In this document: piece after piece, positions 8,318 to 17,351 of the stretch | How positions within the stretch are numbered: the first letter of the stretch is position 1 | Layout of the letters: each line of letters opens with the position of its first letter | NCBI RefSeq assembly: GCF_018882205.1 | Contig: NZ_JACVOU010000004.1 | Coordinates: forward strand, 1-64,000 | Origin: Polynucleobacter bastaniensis | GTDB lineage: Bacteria > Pseudomonadota > Gammaproteobacteria > Burkholderiales > Burkholderiaceae | DNA length: 64,000 nucleotides | Reading direction: 5' to 3' | Notes under the pieces: model-generated | The model's database searches: none | Told to the model about the DNA's origin: nothing | Seen by the model: the letters and a program-made list of their open reading frames with translations, nothing else | Position numbers and translations under genes: made by a program

Positions 8318-10240
8318 ATGACAGATATTAGAATATCTTGTGGTAAATTTCACCAATACAAAAGTTTATTTAATAAATTTCAGCTTACGCATTTCATTAG
8401 CGATAATTTAAAAATTGAAGGAAATAACCTCTTTCATTCATGGACTAACACTACCGGAAATAAGTTTTATTTATTTGGTTATTTGGTAGGAATTCGACAA
8501 GCCGACGGCTCACTATCTCCCCCGACATTGATTAAGATAGATCCGGGATTATTAGAAAATCCTGATTTAATACCAAATATAGAGGGAAGATTTGTACTTT
8601 TAAAAGTACATAATGAAACTGGAATAGAGATTTGGACAGATCAATATGGTCGTATTGACATTTATTGTCAAAAAATTGAGGGGGGATATATATTTGCATC
8701 TGGCATGGATGCTCTGCCAATATCAATCGCTAGGTCGGAGCTAAATGAAGTTGGATTAGCCCATAGTCTAGCAATTTACGGATCTAGACCCGCAAAGCAA
8801 GACACTATTTATAAAAATGTCACCCGTCTCGGAGTAAATCAAGGTTTCTTTTATAAAGATGGCGCGCTAAGTATACTGCTGAGGAAATTTAAGCCTCGAA
8901 CAATTTCCCCTGTTTATGAACATAAAGATCTCAATAGGTACGCTAATTTTTTTATAGAGGCAATAAGATCGAGATCATCAAGTGATGGAAATATTGTATA
9001 CCTGTCTTCAGGCTGGGATTCCACAGCAATACTAGCTACCTTAATTCATTTACATGGTAACAGAAAGGTGAAGGCCATCATAGGTCGAATGAGATATTCA
9101 GATAGGAGTGGCGTAATTAATCAGTTTGAAATTGATAGAGCTAAAGCATTTGCAGAATACTATTCAATTGAATTAGTCGTTGTTGAGCTTGACTATACTA
9201 AGGATGTTGGAAATATTCTAGGTGATATATTACCAATTTTTCGATCCCAGCAATTTGCTAGTTTGGTTGGGATAAACCATTGGAAATTAGCCGAGGCTGC
9301 TGCTAGAATTTCAAATGGAAATGAGGCTATATTTGCGGGCGAAATAAGTGATGGAGCGCATAATTTAGGATTCAGTCAATATGTAACGATATTCCATCCG
9401 GCCTCTCGTGATTTTAGGGAGTATAGCGATAAAATGGCCTCTTACTTATTTGGCCCAACTTTTTATCAGCAAATATTAAATGGTACTTATAAAGTGGATC
9501 CCGTTTGGAATATTTTTCTTGACAAAAATAGTCAAATTAAATTGGATAAAGCAGCTGACACTAAGGAAGGCATCACGAACCAATTGCTTTCCTCATTTTT
9601 CTTAAGGCCTGGGCGGTTACCATTTTATTCAATCAACAACACAAAATTACTAACAACCAATGGGGCTCATAATTATTCATCTATATCTGAGTCTAAGTAT
9701 TTTGGGGAAATTCTACAAGAAATTACACCAGATAATTTATATTCTTTTTATCTCCACCTTTACCATTCATTTCACTGGCAGGGATCTACTGTTTCAACCT
9801 TAGAGCATACTGCTGTTCATCATGGTTTGAAATGCCACATGCCATTTTATGATTCTCAAATTATCGATTTTTTATCAGCTATGCCTGAAGATTGGGGTAG
9901 GGGATTAGATTTAAATAATACGAAATATCCATTAAAATGGATGTTACAGAATAGAATTGATTATCCATACGAATACCAATCTGGACCACATGCTTACACC
10001 TACGATATAAGGCCTGAGTTTAGTTTAGGAGGTGAAATACTACATTCATCTTCGTATTCCCCAATATTTAAGAGTAGGTTCCGTGAAAAATCATTTATTA
10101 ATCTTCTGAATGAGGAATACTTTGATTTATCTTATATAGATAAAACAATAAAAAAATATTTAGAGGGCGAAGAATTACTGGGTCAAGAGGTGGCTGATAT
10201 ACTATCTTTAGGCAACCATTCTTTAGTGGGGGTTTATTAG
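8318..10240 (+). CDS. Asparagine synthase-related protein lacking the N-terminal Cys nucleophile
   Basis: The C-terminal part has the ATP-pyrophosphatase (PP-loop) motif SSGWDSTA at about residue 230, as in AsnB, beta-lactam synthetases and related amide-forming enzymes. The N-terminal 200 residues keep the outline of the class II amidotransferase domain (EGRFVLL, TDQYGRIDIY, FASGMDAL), but the protein starts MTDIRISCGK instead of Met-Cys-Gly. The glutaminase nucleophile is therefore missing. It may use ammonia or another amine, or adenylate a carboxylate for a different ligation. A complete AsnB occurs at 26439, so the two are not redundant copies. Substrate unknown; amidation of a uronic or ulosonic acid is a reasonable guess. 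Confidence 0.75.
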   Translation: MTDIRISCGKFHQYKSLFNKFQLTHFISDNLKIEGNNLFHSWTNTTGNKFYLFGYLVGIRQADGSLSPPTLIKIDPGLLENPDLIPNIEGRFVLLKVHNETGIEIWTDQYGRIDIYCQKIEGGYIFASGMDALPISIARSELNEVGLAHSLAIYGSRPAKQDTIYKNVTRLGVNQGFFYKDGALSILLRKFKPRTISPVYEHKDLNRYANFFIEAIRSRSSSDGNIVYLSSGWDSTAILATLIHLHGNRKVKAIIGRMRYSDRSGVINQFEIDRAKAFAEYYSIELVVVELDYTKDVGNILGDILPIFRSQQFASLVGINHWKLAEAAARISNGNEAIFAGEISDGAHNLGFSQYVTIFHPASRDFREYSDKMASYLFGPTFYQQILNGTYKVDPVWNIFLDKNSQIKLDKAADTKEGITNQLLSSFFLRPGRLPFYSINNTKLLTTNGAHNYSSISESKYFGEILQEITPDNLYSFYLHLYHSFHWQGSTVSTLEHTAVHHGLKCHMPFYDSQIIDFLSAMPEDWGRGLDLNNTKYPLKWMLQNRIDYPYEYQSGPHAYTYDIRPEFSLGGEILHSSSYSPIFKSRFREKSFINLLNEEYFDLSYIDKTIKKYLEGEELLGQEVADILSLGNHSLVGVY

Positions 10241-10608
10241 TAGCCCTGTGTAATTAATATACTTGAAAGTTGTGTAGCTATAATGAAATATATATGATTA
10301 AAGTATATGTGTATTCAGGTGGCAAAGTCGATTTTATTCAACTATAAATTCTATAGTTAAGCATTTATTTATTTTAGAATTAGTAAGGCTATGCTTTTTT
10401 AACCTTTAGGCCGCTTCAAAAAGCGCTATTTTTTCTGTAATAATAGGTTTAGTTTAATAAATAATCCTACCTATATGAAAAATCAATATTTAAGAAAGAT
10501 TATATTTATAATATTATTATAGTTAAGAATTATATTATAGAAATTTATCTAGATATAATAACATCATAAAAAATTAATATCATTATTATTTATTAAATCC
10601 AATAAAAT
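10241..10608 (+). other. Gene-free, extremely AT-rich gap
   Basis: These 368 bases hold no credible gene. The second half (10440–10608) is almost entirely A and T. A small terminator-like hairpin lies at 10411–10434. The following gene starts without a Shine–Dalgarno sequence. Confidence 0.5.
10411..10434 (+). terminator. Intrinsic terminator candidate
   Basis: CGCTT, loop CAAA, AAGCG form a short 5-bp stem followed within two bases by a run of T's. It lies about 170 bases after the asparagine-synthase-like stop and would separate it from the next gene. Confidence 0.4.
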
Positions 10609-12477
10609 ATGATTTATCTTGATAGGTTAAGCTTTTCTTCAGTTTTGAAAATACTGTCTATTGGAGAGAAGAAAATATGCGTACTTGAAGATAGGTCACA
10701 TAGTTTAATTGTCGAGATAATAATATTAATACAAGGCATTGAGGTTAGTCATATAAATTTTTTTTCTGGAAATTTAAAAGACAGAGCTGGAGAGTCTGTT
10801 AGCTTTGTAGCCTCAAAATTAGCTAATAAAATAGCCATAGATTTGGCAAACGAGGAGTTAGAATCACAAGAAGAAATAAAACCTATATATAAAGTTTTAA
10901 AGCAAGAAGTTGTTGTGTTGCATTACGCAAAAAAATTGCTACCAGAGATTTTTAGATTCACATTACAGGCAGAGGTAATTCTTAGCTTATTCAAAGAACC
11001 AATATCTTTTGTTATGATGGATTCTTGCGAGGTTAATTTTGAGAATATTAAAAAATATTATCCAGAAGTAAATTTTAATCTGTATAGTAATTGGATTGTT
11101 AGATCGAAAGCGCTGGTTAAATTATTCGGAATTTTAATATATAAAGGATTTTTAGGATCTATAAAATTTAGAGATTTCTTTAAATATCAAAAATTACCAA
11201 ATAATAAGAAAAATTCTGTCCTAACAATATGCACGAATACGTTAGACATAGATAAATCCTTACGTGGGCAACCTTATTGGAGGGGAATCGAAGGTCAATT
11301 ATCGGATAAATTTATTTATATTTTAGGTGATGGTTTTAGTTATGCTAAAGGATTGAGCATAACTACTTTCAATAAAATAAATGTTTATCCTATTGAATTT
11401 AGTATATTAAATAGTATTCTTAAAAAATATAATCAATCTGATTATATTAGTAATATTCGAAAAGTAAGGTACAAGCTTATATTAAATATAACACATAAGA
11501 ATATTTTAATCCTATTAAGAATGATTATTCTATTAAGAAATTCAGAGTTGATGGGCGCTCTAGTTTTGCATTTAAAAATTACAGTATTTGTAAATGAAGA
11601 GCCATATTATGAATTCTCAGATGCAATAGAGGCAATTTCAGAAAATTTTAATATTAAGACGATTGGTTATCAATATTCTAATTTGGGAGGAATCTCAACT
11701 ATGATGTTAACTAATTCCGATTATTTTTTTACATTCTCAAATTTATATAATAATATTTATACGTTAGGTAAATTTGGACCGAAAAATATAATACCTAATG
11801 GGTATTTATTTGATTTTAATAATCCTGTTTTGATAGGCCGTGCAAATGAACTTAGGGAAAATTTTAAAAAATCAGGTGTAAATTTTGTGATTTGTTATTT
11901 TGATGAGCGTGTTGATCATGACAAATGGGGGACTGTTAGTAATGAATCCCACTATCAGGAATTTATTTGCCTAATTAAATATTTACTAGAGAACAAAGAG
12001 GTTGGCTTGATAGTAAAGCCACAATTTTTTAGGTACAGACCGAGTATATGGTACAAAAAAGATTGTTTAATCAATAAGGCCATTAGCTCCGGAAGGTATT
12101 TCGAGTTAGCGAGTGGAAAGATTGGAAAAAGAAATGATGTGCTTCCTGCTGAGGCTGCTCATGCATCTGATATATGTATTTCACACAAATTCGGTGGTAC
12201 TGCAGCGCTTGAGGCTGCCTTGTGCGGGAAAAGGGTGGCGCTTTTAAATTCTGTAACCTACAAGTGTATTGTAGATATGATATATGAAAAGGTAAATATC
12301 GAAAGAGCTAGCATGGAAAGCGTTATAGCCTCCATAATAGAGATGAGGGAAGCAAAGATTGGGGCAAAAAATTCAGACTTTGGAGATTGGAGTTCTATTT
12401 TGAAGTACTTCAATCATTATCAAGATTCAAGCGCCAGCATACGTATTGAAAATAAAATAAATCAATTATTAAAATAA
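10609..12477 (+). CDS. Surface-carbohydrate biosynthesis protein, probable GT-B-like transferase
   Basis: I do not recognise this 622-aa protein with certainty. Its second half resembles the C-terminal nucleotide-binding half of GT-B glycosyltransferases: a YQYSNLGG loop, a hydrophobic strand VGLIVKPQFF, and SDICISHKFGGTAALEAALCGKRVALLN, where the Gly/Thr-rich acidic loop matches the donor-binding site. The same pattern (ITSSLSSTAIESS) ends the protein at 21479, so the two may be distant relatives of the TIGR04326 type. No signal peptide is present. It is very AT-rich and Lys/Ile/Asn-rich, more so than the flanking chromosome, fitting transfer from another source. Confidence 0.5.
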   Translation: MIYLDRLSFSSVLKILSIGEKKICVLEDRSHSLIVEIIILIQGIEVSHINFFSGNLKDRAGESVSFVASKLANKIAIDLANEELESQEEIKPIYKVLKQEVVVLHYAKKLLPEIFRFTLQAEVILSLFKEPISFVMMDSCEVNFENIKKYYPEVNFNLYSNWIVRSKALVKLFGILIYKGFLGSIKFRDFFKYQKLPNNKKNSVLTICTNTLDIDKSLRGQPYWRGIEGQLSDKFIYILGDGFSYAKGLSITTFNKINVYPIEFSILNSILKKYNQSDYISNIRKVRYKLILNITHKNILILLRMIILLRNSELMGALVLHLKITVFVNEEPYYEFSDAIEAISENFNIKTIGYQYSNLGGISTMMLTNSDYFFTFSNLYNNIYTLGKFGPKNIIPNGYLFDFNNPVLIGRANELRENFKKSGVNFVICYFDERVDHDKWGTVSNESHYQEFICLIKYLLENKEVGLIVKPQFFRYRPSIWYKKDCLINKAISSGRYFELASGKIGKRNDVLPAEAAHASDICISHKFGGTAALEAALCGKRVALLNSVTYKCIVDMIYEKVNIERASMESVIASIIEMREAKIGAKNSDFGDWSSILKYFNHYQDSSASIRIENKINQLLK

Positions 12478-12516
12478 TGAAACGAACGCAATAAGTTTTA
12501 AGAGGGATTGTCAAAA

Positions 12517-13224
12517 ATGAATAAAAGTGAAGAAAAAATAACTGGTACGTATGGTGATTTGACAGAAATACCAGATGATTGGACTTTCAAGAATAAATCA
12601 GTTGCTGACAACTTTGAAAAACATGTAAGAGAGCAGTTACCATGGTACGAGATGGTTACAGATATGGTTGCTCATTTTGGCAGGCATTATCTACCAGAAA
12701 AAGGGATTATGTATGACCTTGGAGCAAGCACAGGAAATATTACATTATCACTAAAGAGTGAAATTGAAAAAAGGTGTGTTAAAGCTATTTCAGTAGACTA
12801 CAGTGAGGAAATGGCAAGGATATGGAGAGGTGTTGGTGAATTAATTGTTTCTGATGTTAGAGAAATTGAAATTGAGAATTATGACTTTTGCGTATGTTTT
12901 TTATTGATAATGTTTTTACCCGTTAGTGAACAAGAAAATTTTTTCCAAAATCTGCTTTCAAAAATGAAAAAAGGTGGTGCGCTAATAATATTTGATAAGG
13001 TAGAAGCTGTTGATGGATATTTAGGAACTGTAATGAGAAGGCTTACAATAGCTGGTAAGGTTTCATCTGGAGTTAATCCTAAAGAGATTGTAAAGAAAGA
13101 AATGTCGCTAGCTGGTCAGCAAAGACCTTTGCCCAATAAATTTTTCGAAGAAAATACGAAAGGATTTAAATCAGAGCAAATATTTAGATATGGAGAATTT
13201 TCAGGGTGGGTGGTGATTAGGTGA
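12517..13224 (+). CDS. Class I SAM-dependent methyltransferase
   Basis: The Rossmann motif I reads YDLGASTGNITLSL at about residue 69, followed by an acidic strand end (ISVDYSEEMARI) and motif II-like FCVCFLLIMFLP. This gives a standard class I methyltransferase of about 235 residues, somewhat like CmoA-type enzymes. ATG 12517 is preferred to TTG 12508 because AAGAGGGA lies nine bases before it. Its stop overlaps the GTG of the next gene by four bases (GTGA). The target is probably a sugar hydroxyl or amino group in the locus, but nothing in the sequence fixes it. Confidence 0.8.
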   Translation: MNKSEEKITGTYGDLTEIPDDWTFKNKSVADNFEKHVREQLPWYEMVTDMVAHFGRHYLPEKGIMYDLGASTGNITLSLKSEIEKRCVKAISVDYSEEMARIWRGVGELIVSDVREIEIENYDFCVCFLLIMFLPVSEQENFFQNLLSKMKKGGALIIFDKVEAVDGYLGTVMRRLTIAGKVSSGVNPKEIVKKEMSLAGQQRPLPNKFFEENTKGFKSEQIFRYGEFSGWVVIR

Positions 13225-14294
13225 AAAATTATATTGAAAATATAGAGCTTTACAAGAAAATCAATTTAGGAGCAGAGGCATTAAGACTTTATGTTAAAAA
13301 TCAGAAATATTATGATATTGGCGATTGGTCTGAGCGTAATCAAATAAATCTTGGGTTACTGTATGACAACTTTAATGTTCTTAATTTAGAAAATTTAGAA
13401 AATTTTAGAGGTAAGCAAATATATGTTAGCGATTATCCTTCAGTTGCATTAAAAAATATATATTTTAAAAATAAAATATTTTATAGGTTCATGAGTATTA
13501 TCAATTATTTAATTGGTTCAAGGCGAGGTGAGTTGCGTTTGATTAAAAAACAATTAGCAATTGTTGAAAAAGAAGGTGCAATTAGAATACTTGCTGCTAA
13601 TGAAGATTCTGCAATTGGCAATCCAATGCATTATAGGCATAAGTCTAAAAATTTAACTGGTAGGTATTTAAGGCACATATATTTTTACAGCATATTTGAG
13701 AAAATAATCAGTAGAGAATTACCAAATGATTTTATTGGCTTAGATATTGGATCTAGTTATGGCGTATTTTCTGGATTAATTAAATTCAATATTCCTCAAA
13801 GTAAACATATACTTGTTGATTTAGAAGGGCAGATGATACTTGCAGAATATTATTTATCAAATAAGTTTCCGGATTTGAAAATTGCAAATGCAAGCGATAT
13901 TTTAGCCAATGGAATAATAGATTCTGAGTTTATTAGTAAATATGATTTCATATTAGTTCCAGTTGAGCTTTTTGATTTCTTAAAAGACGCTAAAGTTGAT
14001 TTAGTAACTAATTTTTTATCGCTCGGTGAGATGAGTCGATATTGGTTCAATAAATATATAAATTCAAACGTGTTTAAAAGTTCGAGGTTTCTTTTTACAG
14101 TAAATAGGTATGACTCTGCCCCAACATATAATAATGGACTAACAGTCTTAGACTATCCTTTTCAAAACTATACAACGATAAGAATGCAAAATTGTTTATT
14201 TTTTGTAGCTTATGTTAAAAAAGCGCTTTTGTTTTTCTACAAATTAAAGCCACATACATCTGGTGTATTTGAGTATATTGGCGTAAGGAAGTAG
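13221..14294 (+). CDS. Putative sugar O-methyltransferase (NanM/TIGR04371-like)
   Basis: The middle of the 357-aa protein contains IGNPMHYRHKSKNLTGRYL followed by a SAM-binding motif FIGLDIGSSYGVFSGLIK (about residues 170–190), the order seen in the putative sugar O-methyltransferase family found in glycan loci. The acidic pair in ILVDLEGQM would bind the SAM ribose. The GTG start at 13221 overlaps the stop of the preceding methyltransferase, so the two are coupled. It probably methylates a sugar of the repeat unit. Family assignment rests on remembered motif order and is moderately secure. Confidence 0.7.
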   Translation: MKNYIENIELYKKINLGAEALRLYVKNQKYYDIGDWSERNQINLGLLYDNFNVLNLENLENFRGKQIYVSDYPSVALKNIYFKNKIFYRFMSIINYLIGSRRGELRLIKKQLAIVEKEGAIRILAANEDSAIGNPMHYRHKSKNLTGRYLRHIYFYSIFEKIISRELPNDFIGLDIGSSYGVFSGLIKFNIPQSKHILVDLEGQMILAEYYLSNKFPDLKIANASDILANGIIDSEFISKYDFILVPVELFDFLKDAKVDLVTNFLSLGEMSRYWFNKYINSNVFKSSRFLFTVNRYDSAPTYNNGLTVLDYPFQNYTTIRMQNCLFFVAYVKKALLFFYKLKPHTSGVFEYIGVRK

Positions 14295-14413
14295 CTATTT
14301 TTTATTTAAAAAGAAAAAATTATTCAATCTTAAACATTAAACGAGATTGGATTAACACCTCCGCTAAAATAATTTACAGAGAAATAAAACATAATTATAA
14401 AAAGAATGGTGGT

Positions 14414-14950
14414 GTGCGAATTATGACAGCGGCGGGAAAGGCTGCATCGTTAGTTCATTGCAGGTTGGCTGAAATGATAACTGCAGGAAATTTGAAAAAT
14501 ATTAAAATGTTCTTAGCGGATGAAAGATGCGTGGATAAATACAATAAATTTAGTAATTATAGGGCAATAAAAAAGATTTACTCTAGATGCAGAAATGTAA
14601 ATGTATACCATTTTTTTAATGTCAAATATAGTGCTGCTTTTGCTTTAAAAAAGTATGAAAAATTGCTTAAGCATAATATAAATATTTTAGTACTTGGATT
14701 GGCGCCTGATGGACATATTGCATCTATATCCTTTGGAAGGGACGCTGAAAAGTTTGACAATAATTTAATTATAGTTAAAAGAGAGGCTGAACCGTTCGAG
14801 AGATACACTATAAATTATAATTTTATTGATAAAAATTGTCGAAAAGTTTATATTTTATTAAACAACGTTTTAAAAAGACGAATTGCAAAAAAGGTGGCTT
14901 TTACGGGGGATAAAAATAGCCCTTTATATAATATATATATTAAGGACTAG
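14414..14950 (+). CDS. 6-phosphogluconolactonase/GlcN-6-P isomerase-fold protein, start unclear
   Basis: FLADERCVD and VLGLAPDGHIASISF match the 6-phosphogluconolactonase motifs (DER and LG.G.DGH.AS), so the fold is that of lactonases or glucosamine-6-P deaminases. From GTG 14414 the product is only 178 aa, against about 230–240 for the family. The reading frame stays open upstream to 14273 and encodes DWINTSAKIIYREI, which looks like the missing N-terminal helix. No ATG, GTG or TTG occurs in that stretch, so it either uses an ATT/ATA start (for example 14336) or has lost its start and is decaying. It sits 3 bases before the FkbM gene. It could open a sugar-acid lactone made in this pathway. 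Confidence 0.65.
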   Translation: MRIMTAAGKAASLVHCRLAEMITAGNLKNIKMFLADERCVDKYNKFSNYRAIKKIYSRCRNVNVYHFFNVKYSAAFALKKYEKLLKHNINILVLGLAPDGHIASISFGRDAEKFDNNLIIVKREAEPFERYTINYNFIDKNCRKVYILLNNVLKRRIAKKVAFTGDKNSPLYNIYIKD

Positions 14951-14953
14951 AAA

Positions 14954-15808
14954 ATGAAGACGACGTTAAAGCAATTAATGAGTTATTTAGCTGTTTTATT
15001 TGTATCTGCTCTTTTGCGGATTCGCTTAGCGCGTTATTTTCTTGATTTAGTTAATACCACATCTCAGAATAATAAATTACTAATTAAGCATGAAGATATA
15101 GATCTAAATTTTTATGTACCAAATACCCTTAGTAGATATAGAGCTAGTACATTTTCTACGAAAGAGCCTGAAACACTTAAATGGATAGATGAATTTGAGG
15201 AGGGCGCTAATTTATGGGATATAGGCGCTAATATTGGGTTATATTCATGTTATGCAGCTTCTAAGAAAGGTTCCCATGTTGTTGCATTTGAGCCATCAGT
15301 ATTTAATTTAGAGCTTTTATGCAAAAATATTTATATAAATAAGTTAGATAATTTAGTAAGAATATTTCCTTTGGCGTTAAGTGATGGGGAAGGTTTTGGA
15401 AAATTTTATCTATCTAATATTATTCAAGGTGGTGCGTTATCTACATTCGGCGAACCTCTGGGGCATGATGGAAACGAATTGAAGCCTATATTTCAATATA
15501 GTATTTATGGAATTTCTTTAGATTTTGCTGTTTATAGTTTGGGTCTTGACCCGCCTGATTATTTAAAAATCGATGTAGATGGAATAGAGCATTTAATATT
15601 GAAGGGGGCGACTAGATTATTAAAAGAAGTAAAGAGTATCTTAGTGGAAATTAACGATCAATTTATTGAGCAATCAGAACTAACTAGATCCATTTTAGTT
15701 TCAAATAATTTTGAGATGATTGCAAAACTGCATTCTGAAACCGTTGAAAATAGTAAAGATTTCAATGCGGTATTCAATCAAATTTGGATTAATAAAAACT
15801 ATAAGTAA
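14954..15808 (+). CDS. FkbM-family SAM-dependent methyltransferase
   Basis: LWDIGANIGLYSCYAA (about residue 77) is the SAM motif with the typical DIGAN spelling, and YLKIDVDGIEHLILKGA is the FkbM signature that carries the conserved DVxGxE. Length (284 aa) fits the family. An N-terminal hydrophobic stretch (YLAVLFVSALL) may anchor it or be part of the fold. It is one of two FkbM genes in tandem, only 8 bases from the next, probably methylating two positions or two sugars. The identity within the FkbM family is secure, the acceptor is not. Confidence 0.85.
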   Translation: MKTTLKQLMSYLAVLFVSALLRIRLARYFLDLVNTTSQNNKLLIKHEDIDLNFYVPNTLSRYRASTFSTKEPETLKWIDEFEEGANLWDIGANIGLYSCYAASKKGSHVVAFEPSVFNLELLCKNIYINKLDNLVRIFPLALSDGEGFGKFYLSNIIQGGALSTFGEPLGHDGNELKPIFQYSIYGISLDFAVYSLGLDPPDYLKIDVDGIEHLILKGATRLLKEVKSILVEINDQFIEQSELTRSILVSNNFEMIAKLHSETVENSKDFNAVFNQIWINKNYK

Positions 15809-15816
15809 AAATTAAT

Positions 15817-16578
15817 ATGAACTATAAAACAAACCAAGAGAGAACTGCTGAGTATTTATCTAAATTTGATAGACAGAAGGTCTTAAGGCACATTCTTGGA
15901 GAAATAGAAACCCCTACAATATTTGATGTTGGCGCAAATAATGGTAGCTCAATCGAGGAATTTATTAATTTGTGGCCAAATGCAATCATTCATGCTTTTG
16001 AGCCCCAAGTAGAGTGCGCTGATAGCTTATTTAAAATTGCATCAAATCTAAGCTCATCGGCCGATAAAATATATATTAATAGTTGCGCTGTAGGTGCAAC
16101 TACTGAAGATAGGCCTTTTTTCACGCATGAAATTAGCAGCGGTTTGGCAGGCTTTAACAAGATTAACTTATCTAGCTTAGATTCAATTTATTTAAACGCT
16201 GAGTTGAAAAAAGATCTAGATCGTATTCAAGAATATGAGAGGGTCATCAATCATGGTCGTTTAGTAAAGACGGTTTCACTCAATGACTATTGTCAAGATC
16301 GAAATATTCAATCCATTGATTTATTAAAAATCGACACTCAGGGGCATGAGCCAGAAGTACTCTCTGGACTCGGTGCACGCTTGAGTGCTGTAAAGGTGGT
16401 TGTGACTGAGTTAATGTTTTATGATTATTATGAACGCTCTTTATCATTTTCAGATTTAGAGAAGTACTTAATACCTTCTGGATTTACTTTGTATGATATT
16501 TCTCATATAGCAAAAAATCCCATGAATGGAAGAACTGATTGGGTTGATGTTATCTATGTAAATAAAGGCGCTCTATGA
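15817..16578 (+). CDS. FkbM-family SAM-dependent methyltransferase
   Basis: The second FkbM protein (253 aa) has IFDVGANNGSSIEEF as SAM motif I and LLKIDTQGHEPEVLSGL as the FkbM signature. It is clearly diverged from the first copy, so this is not a recent duplication. Its stop overlaps the ATG of the aldolase gene (ATGA), linking it translationally to the six-gene sugar-acid run that follows. It may therefore methylate the product of that run. Confidence 0.85.
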   Translation: MNYKTNQERTAEYLSKFDRQKVLRHILGEIETPTIFDVGANNGSSIEEFINLWPNAIIHAFEPQVECADSLFKIASNLSSSADKIYINSCAVGATTEDRPFFTHEISSGLAGFNKINLSSLDSIYLNAELKKDLDRIQEYERVINHGRLVKTVSLNDYCQDRNIQSIDLLKIDTQGHEPEVLSGLGARLSAVKVVVTELMFYDYYERSLSFSDLEKYLIPSGFTLYDISHIAKNPMNGRTDWVDVIYVNKGAL

Positions 16579-17351
16579 GAAGTACATTTGCATTGCGAAG
16601 TAGGATTAAGGATAAGATTTCAGCGGGTGCTTGGATCACTCTTCCGGAATTAAGTATTGCCGAAATATATGCCAATGCAGGCTTTGATTGGATTGTCGTT
16701 GACCTAGAACACAGCACAATTGGCATTGAAAAAATGGGCGAGTTAATACGGATTATTGATATAAGTGGGGTTCCAGCCCTAGTGAGGGTAACTAGTAATG
16801 ACGAAAACTTAATTAAGCGGGCACTTGATGGTGGTGCTGCAGGGATTATCGTCCCTAATATTACTACTAAGGCAGAAGTGCTCGAAGCCATCTCATCGAC
16901 TCGCTACGGACCCTCTGGCACAAGGGGGGTTGGTTTGGGGAGAGCTCAAGCGTATGGAACTAATTTTCTAGAATATTTTAATTGGGTAGAAGCATCGGGC
17001 CCACTTGTTATTCCAATGATTGAGAGTAAGGAGGCGGTGGAAAATTTAAGTGAGATTTTATCCGTTCCTGGCGTGGATGTATTTTTGATTGGACCTTACG
17101 ACCTATCTTGCTCCCTCGGAGTTCCGGGAGAATTTAACTCTGAAGTATATAAGGATGCGTTAAAAAAAATTTTGAAATTGGGGTCAGAGGCTGGCTGCAC
17201 CCCGGGAATGCATATTGTTGAGCCCATTCCTGAATTATTGAGTGCGGCAGTATTAGATGGATATAAATTTATAGCTTGCGGTGTAGATATGAGAATGATT
17301 GATATCATGGCAAGACAATCAATAAAAGTAATTGATTCTTTAAGAAAATGA
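16575..17351 (+). CDS. HpcH/HpaI-family class II pyruvate aldolase
   Basis: This family carries out metal-dependent aldol addition of pyruvate (or a related 2-oxo acid) to an aldehyde, giving a 4-hydroxy-2-oxo acid, or the reverse. Visible motifs are DWIVVDLEHS (catalytic and metal region), LVRV (substrate Arg), the metal Glu in IPMIES, and FLIGPYDLSCSLG, which supplies the second metal Asp. At 258 aa it is full length. In most bacteria these enzymes are catabolic, but here it starts a chain of overlapping genes with a CMP-sugar-type cytidylyltransferase. I infer a biosynthetic role: making a 3-deoxy-2-ulosonic acid from pyruvate instead of PEP. Confidence 0.85.
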   Translation: MRSTFALRSRIKDKISAGAWITLPELSIAEIYANAGFDWIVVDLEHSTIGIEKMGELIRIIDISGVPALVRVTSNDENLIKRALDGGAAGIIVPNITTKAEVLEAISSTRYGPSGTRGVGLGRAQAYGTNFLEYFNWVEASGPLVIPMIESKEAVENLSEILSVPGVDVFLIGPYDLSCSLGVPGEFNSEVYKDALKKILKLGSEAGCTPGMHIVEPIPELLSAAVLDGYKFIACGVDMRMIDIMARQSIKVIDSLRK

